From positions 1 to 15,902 of the forward strand of contig JAEWPN010000095.1 in the NCBI GenBank assembly GCA_023399455.1: DNA of 15,902 nucleotides, in the 5' to 3' direction. The stretch comes from Bacillota bacterium (GTDB lineage Bacteria; Bacillota; Clostridia; Lachnospirales; Lachnospiraceae). The notes beneath the pieces are model-generated. The model worked only from the letters and a program-made list of their open reading frames with translations, was not told where the DNA came from and searched no databases. Positions 1-7,236 of this stretch are shown piece after piece. The translations under genes were made by a program, and so were the position numbers. Position 1 is the first letter of the stretch. Each line of letters starts with the position of its first letter.

Positions 1-41
1 CTTTATAGGAAACTGCTTATTTTTTGAATTGTAAATAAATA

Positions 42-63
42 ATGCCCGCTGAAAAGCGGGCAT
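42..63 (-). terminator. Rho-independent terminator of the small acidic gene
   Basis: A perfect 8-bp stem (ATGCCCGC at 42-49, GCGGGCAT at 56-63) encloses a 6-nt loop. It lies about 20 bp past the stop codon of the minus-strand gene at 84-278. Read on the minus strand it is followed by an AT-rich stretch that is not a pure T run, so it is probably a terminator for that gene rather than for one entering from the left. Confidence 0.7.
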
Positions 64-83
64 GGAAAACAGACGGTTTAGAA

Positions 84-278
84 TTATAAGATATAAAACC
101 CTTCTTCTCCTAAATCGTCATCTTCAAGGTCATCGAATTCATGAAGAAAGTAATCCATATCGAGAAGGTCATCATCACTCATATTGCGAACTTCGTCACA
201 TGTCATACCTTCCGGTGGATTTTGTAAGTAGTGTTCCCGTAGCTCCTTTGCAAGCTCTTCTTCTGTTATCTGTTTCAT
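84..278 (-). CDS. Small acidic hypothetical protein (64 aa)
   Basis: I do not recognise a named family. The protein is 64 residues long and strongly acidic, with Asp/Glu-rich stretches near residues 34-50 and 51-60. It has no transmembrane segment, no signal peptide and no cysteine pair; its single Cys lies in the sequence MTCDEVRNMSDDDLLDMDYF. The coding call rests on a good ribosome binding site (GGAGG about 8 nt before the ATG, read on the minus strand), on a terminator directly downstream, and on a composition that reads like a soluble acidic protein. The overlapping plus-strand frame lacks such signals. The IS91-type transposase lies just upstream on the same strand, so the promoter of this gene may have been changed by that insertion. 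The function is unknown. Confidence 0.6.
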   Translation of the reverse strand: MKQITEEELAKELREHYLQNPPEGMTCDEVRNMSDDDLLDMDYFLHEFDDLEDDDLGEEGFYIL

Positions 279-304
279 TGTAACTACCTCCGTACTTGTC
301 TAAG

Positions 305-324
305 ATATCATGATTGTATCATGA
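305..324. repeat. Hairpin and paired TATCATGA repeat beside the transposase 3' end
   Basis: TATCATGA occurs twice with a 3-bp gap, and TCATGAT (308-314) pairs perfectly with ATCATGA (318-324). It lies 22 bp past the transposase stop codon. The tetranucleotide CTTG (CAAG on the minus strand) is at 296-299. IS91-family elements are known to insert beside GAAC or CAAG at their origin end, which carries a small hairpin. This could therefore be the origin end of the element, but that is an inference. It could equally be part of the promoter of the small gene at 84-278. Confidence 0.35.
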
Positions 325-345
325 AAACGGAAGGCATGAAAGAAA

Positions 346-1500
346 TTAAAGAAGGGCGGGGGAACGGCACAGATGCTTACGCATTACCTTTTCGTATAAT
401 TCATGCAAAGGAACCGGTCTATGATTAAAATATAACTTAAGGAAGAGCATAACATTTCCGCAGATGGAACATTTTAGGGGATCGTATCCAAATGAGTGAA
501 GGATGGAATCTCGCCAGCGGTTGAAAGAGAGATATAGTTTATGTTTTTCTCTTGAAATGGCCCTGCGAAGACGCTTGTCAGAACTGCGATGTCTGGCATA
601 AATGCCGTAGTAACGAATCATTTTAAAATGTTTTTCAGGTATGTGCTGAGTCAGGCGCGCAATAAATTCAAGAGCAGGAAGAGTTTCAACTATGAGTTTA
701 TCATCTTCATGGCGGTTGTAATGGAAGGTAACGGAATCGCCGTCGTAAGAATCAATTCTGGAAGTGGCGATGACGGGTCTGCCCAGATAACGTCCAATGT
801 ATTTAATGACAGTGGAAGGGTCGCATTTGTTTGGCATAGCTCGGACATAGAAGCCATTTTTATGATCAGAATAAATGGAGGCTTTGATTTTTTTAAAGGA
901 GTCCCCAATGCGCAAATGGAGTTCATTGAGAAGAGCAGTCTGAAAGGAATCACGAAGGAGCTTATAATTGAAATGTTTTACATGCCGCCACAGGAGAGAA
1001 TTGCCAACCCCACCCTCAGAAATAAGACAGTGGATATGAGGGTTCCATTTAAGATCCCTACCAAAGGTATGCAGTACGCAAATGAAACCGGGAGTGAAAA
1101 GTTCCGATTTGCTAAGTTTATGAAATAAACGTAAAACGACGCTGTTAACGGAGGAAAAAAGGCAGTTAAGGAGAGAACGGTCCATGAGGAAAAAGGGGCG
1201 TAGTTCACGAGCAATGGTAAAAACACAATGGCGATGCTGAACAGAAATAATCTTAAAAGACATGGAAGTAGTCCTGTCAATGGAGTACATGTTGCCGCAG
1301 GTAGGACAGAAACGGGAATGGCAGCGGAAAGCAACAAATTTAAAATTCCCGCAGCAAGGGCAAGCAAACATGGCACCACCAAAGGCAGGATCACCACAAT
1401 GAATCATTTTTTCTACATTCTCAATGATAGAATCACGAGGGTGTTGGAGATAAATCATTTCCTCAAAATGGTCGATAAAAATCTTCTGTAAAATATTCAT
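346..1500 (-). CDS. IS91-family (HUH, Y2) transposase
   Basis: This is a rolling-circle type transposase that nicks one DNA strand and stays bound to it through tyrosine. Three motifs can be read in order. An N-terminal zinc-binding region has Cys47, 49, 50, 60, 65 and 68 (ending in RFCPTCG). The HUH motif is His155-x-His157 within NPHIHCLISEGG. The paired catalytic tyrosines are Tyr234 and Tyr238 in YIGRY. A further CxxCG pair is at 344-348. The length of 384 aa is usual for the family and the frame is unbroken, so the gene looks intact. An oddity is that no clear Shine-Dalgarno sequence precedes the ATG at 1498-1500, which suggests weak translation. It stands alone, with no partner integrase and no cargo gene, between a hypothetical gene and proS. 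IS91 elements do not have inverted ends, so the boundaries are uncertain; hairpins at 305-324 and 1536-1569 are candidates for the two ends. Confidence 0.9.
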   Translation of the reverse strand: MNILQKIFIDHFEEMIYLQHPRDSIIENVEKMIHCGDPAFGGAMFACPCCGNFKFVAFRCHSRFCPTCGNMYSIDRTTSMSFKIISVQHRHCVFTIARELRPFFLMDRSLLNCLFSSVNSVVLRLFHKLSKSELFTPGFICVLHTFGRDLKWNPHIHCLISEGGVGNSLLWRHVKHFNYKLLRDSFQTALLNELHLRIGDSFKKIKASIYSDHKNGFYVRAMPNKCDPSTVIKYIGRYLGRPVIATSRIDSYDGDSVTFHYNRHEDDKLIVETLPALEFIARLTQHIPEKHFKMIRYYGIYARHRSSDKRLRRAISREKHKLYLSFNRWRDSILHSFGYDPLKCSICGNVMLFLKLYFNHRPVPLHELYEKVMRKHLCRSPALL

Positions 1501-1535
1501 AAGACTATTATGAAGGATAATGAAACAAAAAGAAA

Positions 1536-1569
1536 CCCCTAATTCCCCTCATGAATGAGGGGCTAGGGG
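1536..1569. repeat. Compound GC-rich hairpin upstream of the transposase
   Basis: Two nested stems are present. The inner one is CCCCTCAT (1545-1552) with ATGAGGGG (1555-1562) around a 2-nt turn. The outer one is CCCCTA (1536-1541) with TAGGGG (1564-1569). It stands 35 bp before the transposase start. It may be the termination end of the IS91-type element or a terminator-like barrier. No T run follows on either strand. Confidence 0.5.
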
Positions 1570-1574
1570 AGTTG

Positions 1575-1595
1575 AAGTGTCGAAGACACTTTTTT
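1575..1595 (+). terminator. Rho-independent terminator before proS
   Basis: A 7-bp stem AAGTGTC / GACACTT with a GAA loop is followed by six T residues on the plus strand. No plus-strand gene precedes it within the window, since the transposase is antisense. It may be left over from the locus before the insertion, belong to the end of the insertion element, or act as a leader attenuator of proS. None of the usual T-box sequence is visible around it. Confidence 0.65.
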
Positions 1596-1654
1596 ACGTA
1601 ATAGGATACACCTTGTCCTAAAATGAAATGTATAGTAGTGAGAGGAGAAAGAAA

Positions 1655-3085
1655 ATGGCTGACAAGAAATTAGTAGAAGCAATAACGTCCATGGATGAGG
1701 ACTTTGCTCAGTGGTATACGGACGTAGTTAAAAAAGCAGAGTTGATCGACTATTCCAATGTAAAGGGCTGCATGGTTTTCAAACCGGCAGGCTATGCGAT
1801 CTGGGAGTTGATTCAAAGACAGCTTGACGATATGTTCAAGGCGACGGGAGTGGAGAATGTGTATATGCCCATGTTCATTCCGGAGAGTCTTTTGGAAAAA
1901 GAAAAGGATCATGTAGAAGGTTTTGCTCCCGAAGTAGCCTGGGTAACTCACGGAGGTCTTAATCCCCTGCAGGAAAGAATGTGCGTGAGACCTACCTCTG
2001 AGACGCTTTTCTGTGATTTTTATAAAGGAGATATTCACTCCTACAGAGATTTGCCAAGAATTTATAACCAGTGGTGCAGCGTAGTGCGCTGGGAGAAGGA
2101 GACAAGACCCTTCCTTCGTTCCAGAGAATTCTTGTGGCAGGAGGGACATACTGCACACAGCACCGCGAAAGAGGCGCAGGAGAGAACGGAGCAGATGCTT
2201 AACGTATATGCACAGTTCTGCGAGGAGGTGCTGGCGATTCCTGTAGTAAAGGGACGTAAGACCGATAAAGAAAAATTTGCCGGAGCTGAGGCCACCTATA
2301 CCATCGAAGCACTTATGCACGACGGTAAAGCGCTTCAATCGGGAACCAGCCATAATTTCGGAGACGGCTTCGCGAAAGCCTTCGGAATCCAGTTCACGGA
2401 TAAAGACAATACGCTTAAATATGTTCATCAGACCTCTTGGGGAATGTCTACAAGAATCATCGGCGCCATCATCATGGTTCACGGTGACAACTCCGGTCTG
2501 GTACTGCCTCCTAAGGTTGCACCTACTCAGGTGATGATTATTCCTATTCAGCAGAAAAAGGAAGGAGTGCTGGACAAAGCCTGTGAGCTGAAAGGAAAGC
2601 TTGGAAGCTTCCGTGTGAAGGTTGACGATTCCGATAAGAGTCCCGGCTGGAAATTCTCCGAGCAGGAGATGAGGGGTATTCCTATTCGAATAGAAATCGG
2701 GCCTAAGGATATCGAAGCGGGCAAGTGCGTGATCTGCCGGCGCGATAACGGAGAAAAGACCGAGGTAGGTCTGGAGGACTTGGAAAAGGCGGTAGCCGAT
2801 ATTCTTCAGGATATTCAGGAAGGCATGTACAACAAAGCGAAAGCGCATTTGTCGTCTCACATCTACGAAGCGAGGACGAAGGAGGAGTTCGTGAAGATAT
2901 TCGCTGAAAAATCCGGCTTCGTGAAAGCGATGTGGTGCGGGGAAAGAGAATGTGAGGAAAAGATTAAAGAGGATATGAGTGTAACCAGCCGCTGTATGCC
3001 TTTCGAGCAGGAATGTCTGTCGGATACATGTGTATACTGCGGAAAGCCTGCAAAGAAAATGGTTTACTGGGGAAGAGCATATTAA
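1655..3085 (+). CDS. proS: Prolyl-tRNA synthetase, archaeal/eukaryotic-type short form
   Basis: The enzyme charges tRNA-Pro with proline using ATP, in the cytoplasm. At 476 aa it is the short type without the bacterial editing insertion. Class II synthetase motifs are visible: RPTSET at 112-117 and [18 protein letters not shown] at 151-168. The motif 3 region comes later with [19 protein letters not shown]. After the anticodon-binding domain comes the C-terminal domain typical of this type, rich in cysteines ([22 protein letters not shown]) and ending in a tyrosine after YWGRA. The start at 1655 is chosen because AGAGGAG lies 7 nt upstream; the frame is open to 1628 without a better site. The gene is single and ends in a terminator shared with the rubredoxin gene. 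No T-box leader is seen. Confidence 0.96.
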   Translation: MADKKLVEAITSMDEDFAQWYTDVVKKAELIDYSNVKGCMVFKPAGYAIWELIQRQLDDMFKATGVENVYMPMFIPESLLEKEKDHVEGFAPEVAWVTHGGLNPLQERMCVRPTSETLFCDFYKGDIHSYRDLPRIYNQWCSVVRWEKETRPFLRSREFLWQEGHTAHSTAKEAQERTEQMLNVYAQFCEEVLAIPVVKGRKTDKEKFAGAEATYTIEALMHDGKALQSGTSHNFGDGFAKAFGIQFTDKDNTLKYVHQTSWGMSTRIIGAIIMVHGDNSGLVLPPKVAPTQVMIIPIQQKKEGVLDKACELKGKLGSFRVKVDDSDKSPGWKFSEQEMRGIPIRIEIGPKDIEAGKCVICRRDNGEKTEVGLEDLEKAVADILQDIQEGMYNKAKAHLSSHIYEARTKEEFVKIFAEKSGFVKAMWCGERECEEKIKEDMSVTSRCMPFEQECLSDTCVYCGKPAKKMVYWGRAY

Positions 3086-3132
3086 TTTCAGAACAAAAGG
3101 GTGCTTTACACACTTTCCTATTTATACAAAAT

Positions 3133-3167
3133 AAACTGCCGGAGGCGATTCCCGTCCCCGGCAGTTT
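3133..3167. terminator. Two-way terminator between proS and the rubredoxin gene
   Basis: A perfect 10-bp stem, AAACTGCCGG (3133-3142) with CCGGCAGTTT (3158-3167), has T-rich sequence on both sides. It lies between two convergent genes and can serve both. Confidence 0.85.
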
Positions 3168-3181
3168 TCATGCTTTTTTAA

Positions 3182-3340
3182 TTATGCTTCTTCGAAAGAG
3201 TCTTTTCCAACACCGCAGAGAGGACAGGTCCAGTCGTCGGGAAGGTCTTCGAAAGCTGTGCCGGGAGCGATATCTCCATCAGAATCTCCAATTTCAGGGT
3301 CATAGATGTAACCACATGCAGTACATACATACTTTTTCAT
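3182..3340 (-). CDS. Rubredoxin (52 aa)
   Basis: This is a small one-iron electron carrier of the cytoplasm. Translation of the minus strand gives 52 residues starting [19 protein letters not shown] and containing [13 protein letters not shown]. The four iron ligands are Cys6 and Cys9 in CTACGY and Cys39 and Cys42 in CPLCG. The tyrosines and the tryptophan before the second pair are as in typical rubredoxins. The length is normal for the family. It begins 85 bp after the nifJ stop codon on the same strand, so the two are probably transcribed together, with rubredoxin a possible acceptor or partner in oxygen or peroxide reduction. An AAAGGA site lies about 10 nt before the ATG. The shared terminator follows directly. 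Confidence 0.95.
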   Translation of the reverse strand: MKKYVCTACGYIYDPEIGDSDGDIAPGTAFEDLPDDWTCPLCGVGKDSFEEA

Positions 3341-3375
3341 AATTTATTGATCCTTTCTTTAAGATTTTTATATAA

Positions 3376-3401
3376 ATAGGAAATATTTCTGATTTTCCTA
3401 T
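3376..3401. repeat. Stem-loop in the nifJ-rubredoxin spacer
   Basis: ATAGGAAA (3376-3383) pairs perfectly with TTTCCTAT (3394-3401) around a 10-nt loop. It lies between the two minus-strand genes. It has no clean T run, so it may be an RNA-processing or partial-termination site that sets different levels of the two messages. This function is inferred. Confidence 0.4.
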
Positions 3402-3425
3402 CTTTATTGATGATTAAGTTATTAA

Positions 3426-6400
3426 TTATTCTTCGGTACTGTGCAGCTTGACGAGTCTGTTCAAATATTCGAACCGTTCCTTCGCATTTTCTGCTGCTGC
3501 ACTGAACAGTTCCGCAGCCTTCTCGGGATTGGATCTCCTCAGTACATCATATCTGTTTTCTCCCGCAAGGAATTCTTCGTATGCAAGAGTGGGCTCTTTG
3601 CTATCCAGAATAAAGGGATTCTTGCCTTCTTCTTTCAGCGCAGGATTGTAACGGAACAAATGCCAGTAGCCTGACTCCACAGCCTTAGCCTCTTCGTGCT
3701 GCGAGCTGCCCATGCCGGAACGAATTCCATGGCTGATACAAGGTGCATAAGCAATGATCAAGGAAGGACCGTCATATTTCTCTGCTTCTGAGATAACCTT
3801 TACAGTCTGACTGTAGTCAGCGCCCATAGCGATCTGTGCTACATATACATAGCCATAGCTCATAGCGATGCTTGCCAGATCCTTCTTTTTCATTATCTTA
3901 CCGCCGGAGGCGAACTTAGCAGTAGAGCCGGTAGGAGTAGCCTTTGAGGACTGTCCGCCCGTATTGGAGTATACCTCCGTATCGAATACCATAATATTGA
4001 TATCCTGGCCGCTGGCAATCACATGGTCGAGACCGCCGAAGCCGATATCGTATGCCCATCCGTCTCCGCCGAAGATCCACTGAGACTTCTTGGAGAAGAA
4101 ATCCTTCTCTTTCAACAGTTCTTTTGCTTCGGAGGAAGTATTGTCTTCCAGAGCGTTAATCAATTTATCGGTAGCAGCGCCGTTTAATGCTCCGTCAGCA
4201 AAGGTATCCAGCCATCCGTTAGCAGCATCTTTCAGGTCGCCTGACGCGTTGTCCGCTAATGTCTCGATTTCTTCCTTGAGACGTCCGCGGATTGCTTTCT
4301 GAGCGAGAGTCATGCCGTAACCGAATTCAGCAGCATCCTCAAAGAGGGAGTTAGACCATGCCGGGCCCTGTCCCAGTTCGTTCACCGTATACGGAGTGGA
4401 AGGAGAAGAGTTGCCCCAGATAGAAGAACATCCGGTAGCGTTTGCAATATACATTCTGTCTCCGAACAACTGAGTTACCAATCTTGCATAAGGGGTTTCA
4501 CCACAGCCCGCACATGCGCCGGAGAACTCCAGAAGCGGACGTTTGAACTGGCTGCCCTTTACGGTAGTTTCTTTGAATTTTTCTACAGCTTCCGTCTTTA
4601 CGGGAAGAGATTTCGCATAATCGAAGTACTGCTGTCTCGGTTCGTGGTCATTGATCGGGCACATAGTGAGAGCTTTCTGTCCCTGCTTACCCGGGCATAC
4701 GCCGGCACAGGAGCCGCAGCCGGTACAATCCACTTCGGAAACGTTGATAGAGAATACATATCCGGGCATACCGAGCATAGGGATGGACATCATACCTTCG
4801 GGAGCATTCGCTATTTCTTCCTCGGTCATAGCTGCAGGACGGATAACCGCATGAGGACAAACGAAAGCACAACGATTACACTGAATACAATTTTCCGGTA
4901 TCCATTCCGGTACTTCCGTCGTTACATATCTTCTCTCATGTGCGGCGGAGCCGGAGGGAGTGGAACCATCCACATATTTAGCAAAAGTAGATACCGGAAG
5001 AGAATTTCCTTCCTGTGCATTTACTATTTTCTGAACATGCTCTACAAAATCGATAACTTCCGGACGATCGGGAAGCAGCTTCGCATCCAGAGGCTCGTAC
5101 TCTGCATTCAGCCATTCCTTAGGAACGTTAACCTTCACTACATCCTGAATACCTCTGTCGATAGCGTCGAAGTTCATCTGAACGATCTTGTCGCCTTTCT
5201 TGCGGTAGCTGACTTCGGCAGCGTCCTTCATGAGCTGTCTGACCTCATCGATTGGCATAATATTCGCAAGGCGGAAAAATGCTGCCTGCAAAATCGTGCT
5301 TATTTTATCGTTCAAGCCTATTTCTTTACCGATTTCGATAGCGTCGATAATATAGAAATTAATATTATGCTCCGCGATATAACGCTTTACTTGTCCGGGA
5401 ATGTTATCTTCTAAATCTTTTTCCTTCCAGTAGCAGTTAAGCAGGAATGTACCGCCGTCTTTCACATCCTGAACCATGTTGTATTTATGGAGATAGGTCG
5501 GATTGTGACAAGCAACGAAATCAGCCCGGTTAATTAAATAAGTGGAGCGGATAGGCTTATCGCCGAATCTTAAGTGTGATACAGTAATACCTCTGGATTT
5601 CTTGGAGTCATAATCGAAATACGCCTGAACATATTTGTTCGTGTGGTTTCCTATGATCTTAATGGAGCTCTTGTTGGCGCTGACAGTTCCGTCGCCGCCC
5701 AGACCCCAGAATTTGCATCCTATAGTTCCTTCAGGAGCAGTATGAAGATTCTCGTCGATATTCAGAGACAAGTGAGTCAAATCGTCAACGATACCGATGG
5801 TAAATACCTTCTTGCCATTTTCCGCATTATTCTTGAATACCGCGTTAATCTGGTCGGGCGTGGTATTCTTGGAACCCAGTCCGTATCTTCCCGAGAGGAC
5901 AGGGACATTGTGGAACTTCGTGTCGCGCAACGCAGCGATAACATCCAGGTAAAGAGGCTCGCCGATAGCGCCGGGTTCCTTTGTACGGTCCAGTACGGTT
6001 ATCTGGCTTACGGAATCGGGAATAACGCTAAGCAGATGCTTTGGGCTGAAAGGACGATAAAGGTGTACTTCGACCAGACCGGTCTTCTGGCCGCTCTTAT
6101 TTAAGTAGTCGATCGTCTCTTTAACTGTCTCGCATACGGAACCCATAGCAACGATAATATGAGTTGCATCCTGTGCTCCATAGTAATTGAACAGACCGTA
6201 GTTGGTTCCGATCTTTTCATTGATTTTCTGCATATAGGACTCTACAAGCTCAGGCAGCGCGATGTAAAAGCTGTTGCTTGCCTCCCTCGCCTGGAAATAG
6301 ATGTCGGGATTCTGCGCGGAGCCCATCATTCTTGCATGATTGGGATTCAAAGAATTCTTTCTGAATGCCATAACAGCATCCATATCCAAAAGGTTCTTTA

Positions 6401-6971
6401 AGTCTTCATAATCCCATACGTCGATTTTCTGCATCTCATGAGACGTACGGAAGCCGTCGAAGAAGTTGATGAAGGGAACCTTTCCTTTGATCGCGGTAAG
6501 GTGGGCGATGGGTGTTAAGTCCATAACCTCCTGTACGCTGCCGCTGGCCAGCATTGCCACACCGGTCTGACGACAGGAATAAATGTCGGAGTGATCTCCG
6601 AAAATGGAAAGAGCATGGGTTGCTATGGTTCTTGCCGCAACGTTAAAGACGCCGGGTAAAAGCTCGCCGGCAATTTTATATAAGTTGGGTATCATAAGCA
6701 AAAGGCCCTGAGATGCGGTAAATGTAGTAGTCAGTGCACCAGCAGCTAAGGAACCGTGAACAGCACCGGCAGCGCCGGCTTCTGATTGCATTTCCGTCAC
6801 TTTGACAGTCTGTCCAAAGATATTTTTTCTTCCTTCGGTAGCCCATTCATCTGTTACTTCCGCCATAGTGGAAGATGGGGTAATTGGGTAAATTGCAGCC
6901 ACATCGCTATAAGCATAGGACACATGTGCAGCAGCTTGGTTACCATCCATTGTTTTCTTTGTTCGTGCCAT
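3426..6971 (-). CDS. nifJ: Pyruvate:ferredoxin (flavodoxin) oxidoreductase, single-chain
   Basis: The enzyme converts pyruvate, CoA and oxidised ferredoxin to acetyl-CoA, CO2 and reduced ferredoxin, in the cytoplasm. The 1181-aa chain holds all domains of the homodimeric enzyme in the usual order. First comes the N-terminal domain with YPITPSS at 28-34. A ferredoxin domain follows with two 4Fe-4S motifs, Cys695/698/701/705 (CIQCNRCAFVCP) and Cys749/752/755/759 (CTGCGSCAGVCP) with Cys771. The thiamine diphosphate domain has GDGWAYDIG at 969-977 and TGGQSSKATPTGS near 1004-1016. The ligands of the cluster near the active site appear to be Cys820, Cys823, Cys848 and Cys1078. The start has AAGGAGG 7 nt upstream. 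It is followed by rubredoxin and is divergent from ackA, whose product turns acetyl phosphate into acetate and ATP. The shared spacer holds a Rex-type operator. A long plus-strand frame inside the gene is only a shadow. Confidence 0.97.
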   Translation of the reverse strand: MARTKKTMDGNQAAAHVSYAYSDVAAIYPITPSSTMAEVTDEWATEGRKNIFGQTVKVTEMQSEAGAAGAVHGSLAAGALTTTFTASQGLLLMIPNLYKIAGELLPGVFNVAARTIATHALSIFGDHSDIYSCRQTGVAMLASGSVQEVMDLTPIAHLTAIKGKVPFINFFDGFRTSHEMQKIDVWDYEDLKNLLDMDAVMAFRKNSLNPNHARMMGSAQNPDIYFQAREASNSFYIALPELVESYMQKINEKIGTNYGLFNYYGAQDATHIIVAMGSVCETVKETIDYLNKSGQKTGLVEVHLYRPFSPKHLLSVIPDSVSQITVLDRTKEPGAIGEPLYLDVIAALRDTKFHNVPVLSGRYGLGSKNTTPDQINAVFKNNAENGKKVFTIGIVDDLTHLSLNIDENLHTAPEGTIGCKFWGLGGDGTVSANKSSIKIIGNHTNKYVQAYFDYDSKKSRGITVSHLRFGDKPIRSTYLINRADFVACHNPTYLHKYNMVQDVKDGGTFLLNCYWKEKDLEDNIPGQVKRYIAEHNINFYIIDAIEIGKEIGLNDKISTILQAAFFRLANIMPIDEVRQLMKDAAEVSYRKKGDKIVQMNFDAIDRGIQDVVKVNVPKEWLNAEYEPLDAKLLPDRPEVIDFVEHVQKIVNAQEGNSLPVSTFAKYVDGSTPSGSAAHERRYVTTEVPEWIPENCIQCNRCAFVCPHAVIRPAAMTEEEIANAPEGMMSIPMLGMPGYVFSINVSEVDCTGCGSCAGVCPGKQGQKALTMCPINDHEPRQQYFDYAKSLPVKTEAVEKFKETTVKGSQFKRPLLEFSGACAGCGETPYARLVTQLFGDRMYIANATGCSSIWGNSSPSTPYTVNELGQGPAWSNSLFEDAAEFGYGMTLAQKAIRGRLKEEIETLADNASGDLKDAANGWLDTFADGALNGAATDKLINALEDNTSSEAKELLKEKDFFSKKSQWIFGGDGWAYDIGFGGLDHVIASGQDINIMVFDTEVYSNTGGQSSKATPTGSTAKFASGGKIMKKKDLASIAMSYGYVYVAQIAMGADYSQTVKVISEAEKYDGPSLIIAYAPCISHGIRSGMGSSQHEEAKAVESGYWHLFRYNPALKEEGKNPFILDSKEPTLAYEEFLAGENRYDVLRRSNPEKAAELFSAAAENAKERFEYLNRLVKLHSTEE

Positions 6972-7005
6972 GTTGAAACCTCCTTCTGTTTGTATAAAAA
7001 GTAGA

Positions 7006-7018
7006 CATTACAGTAATG
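7006..7018. promoter_or_regulatory. Palindrome upstream of nifJ
   Basis: CATTAC-A-GTAATG is a perfect 6-1-6 inverted repeat, 35 bp before the nifJ start codon. It shares the core ACAGTAA with the palindrome near ackA at 7160-7177. A looser inverted repeat follows directly at 7017-7040. It may be an operator for nifJ; the regulator is unknown. Confidence 0.4.
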
Positions 7019-7089
7019 ATTACTATAATTATCATAGTATCACACTAAATTTTTTATTACTATAGGATTTTTTGCAGTTTGTGTACTTT

Positions 7090-7107
7090 TTATAATACAA
7101 ATTATAA
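7090..7107. promoter_or_regulatory. Inverted repeat TTATAAT-N4-ATTATAA in the nifJ-ackA spacer
   Basis: Two perfect 7-bp arms are separated by ACAA. Each arm holds a TATAAT-like hexamer on one strand, so the site may simply contain -10 elements facing both ways. For ackA, TTGTGT (7079-7084) and TATAAA (7103-7108) are 18 bp apart, a possible sigma-A promoter. Confidence 0.35.
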
Positions 7108-7139
7108 AACAAATTAGGGTAGAAATAAAGCCCATATTA

Positions 7140-7157
7140 TTGTAAAATATTTAACAA
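7140..7157. promoter_or_regulatory. Rex-type operator upstream of ackA
   Basis: TTGTAAAATATTTAACAA matches the known clostridial Rex consensus TTGTTAA-N4-TTAACAA at 13 of 14 defined positions, with the right 4-bp spacer. Rex represses fermentation genes when NADH is low. Its placement between ackA and nifJ, two fermentation genes, fits that role. Confidence 0.6.
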
Positions 7158-7159
7158 AG

Positions 7160-7177
7160 GTTACTGTTCACAGTAAC
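7160..7177. promoter_or_regulatory. Perfect palindrome next to the Rex-like site
   Basis: GTTACTGTTCACAGTAAC has two perfect 8-bp arms around 2 bp. It begins 2 bp after the Rex-like site and ends 59 bp before the ackA start codon. It may be a second operator or a leader-RNA hairpin; I cannot assign a regulator. Confidence 0.45.
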
Positions 7178-7236
7178 GCTTTTAGTACCGGCATAGAATA
7201 AGAGGATTAGTGCGAAAACATGGAGGAATAGATAGA

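Noticed and set aside
589..1128. A 179-codon plus-strand open frame
   Set aside because: It is antisense to the intact IS91-type transposase and has no ribosome binding site.
1501..1654. T-box riboswitch upstream of proS
   Set aside because: A terminator hairpin is present, but the conserved T-box sequence and the specifier stem are not visible. The leader after the hairpin is too short.
1670..2860. A 396-codon minus-strand open frame
   Set aside because: It is antisense to proS, whose motifs are complete. The antisense protein has no recognisable motifs.
4644..5414. A 256-codon plus-strand open frame
   Set aside because: It lies fully inside nifJ on the other strand, has no binding site or family features, and follows the codon structure of nifJ. 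It is a shadow frame.
7090..7107. PerR box
   Set aside because: The arms TTATAAT/ATTATAA are those of a PerR box, but the spacer is 4 bp instead of 1 bp. I report it only as an inverted repeat.
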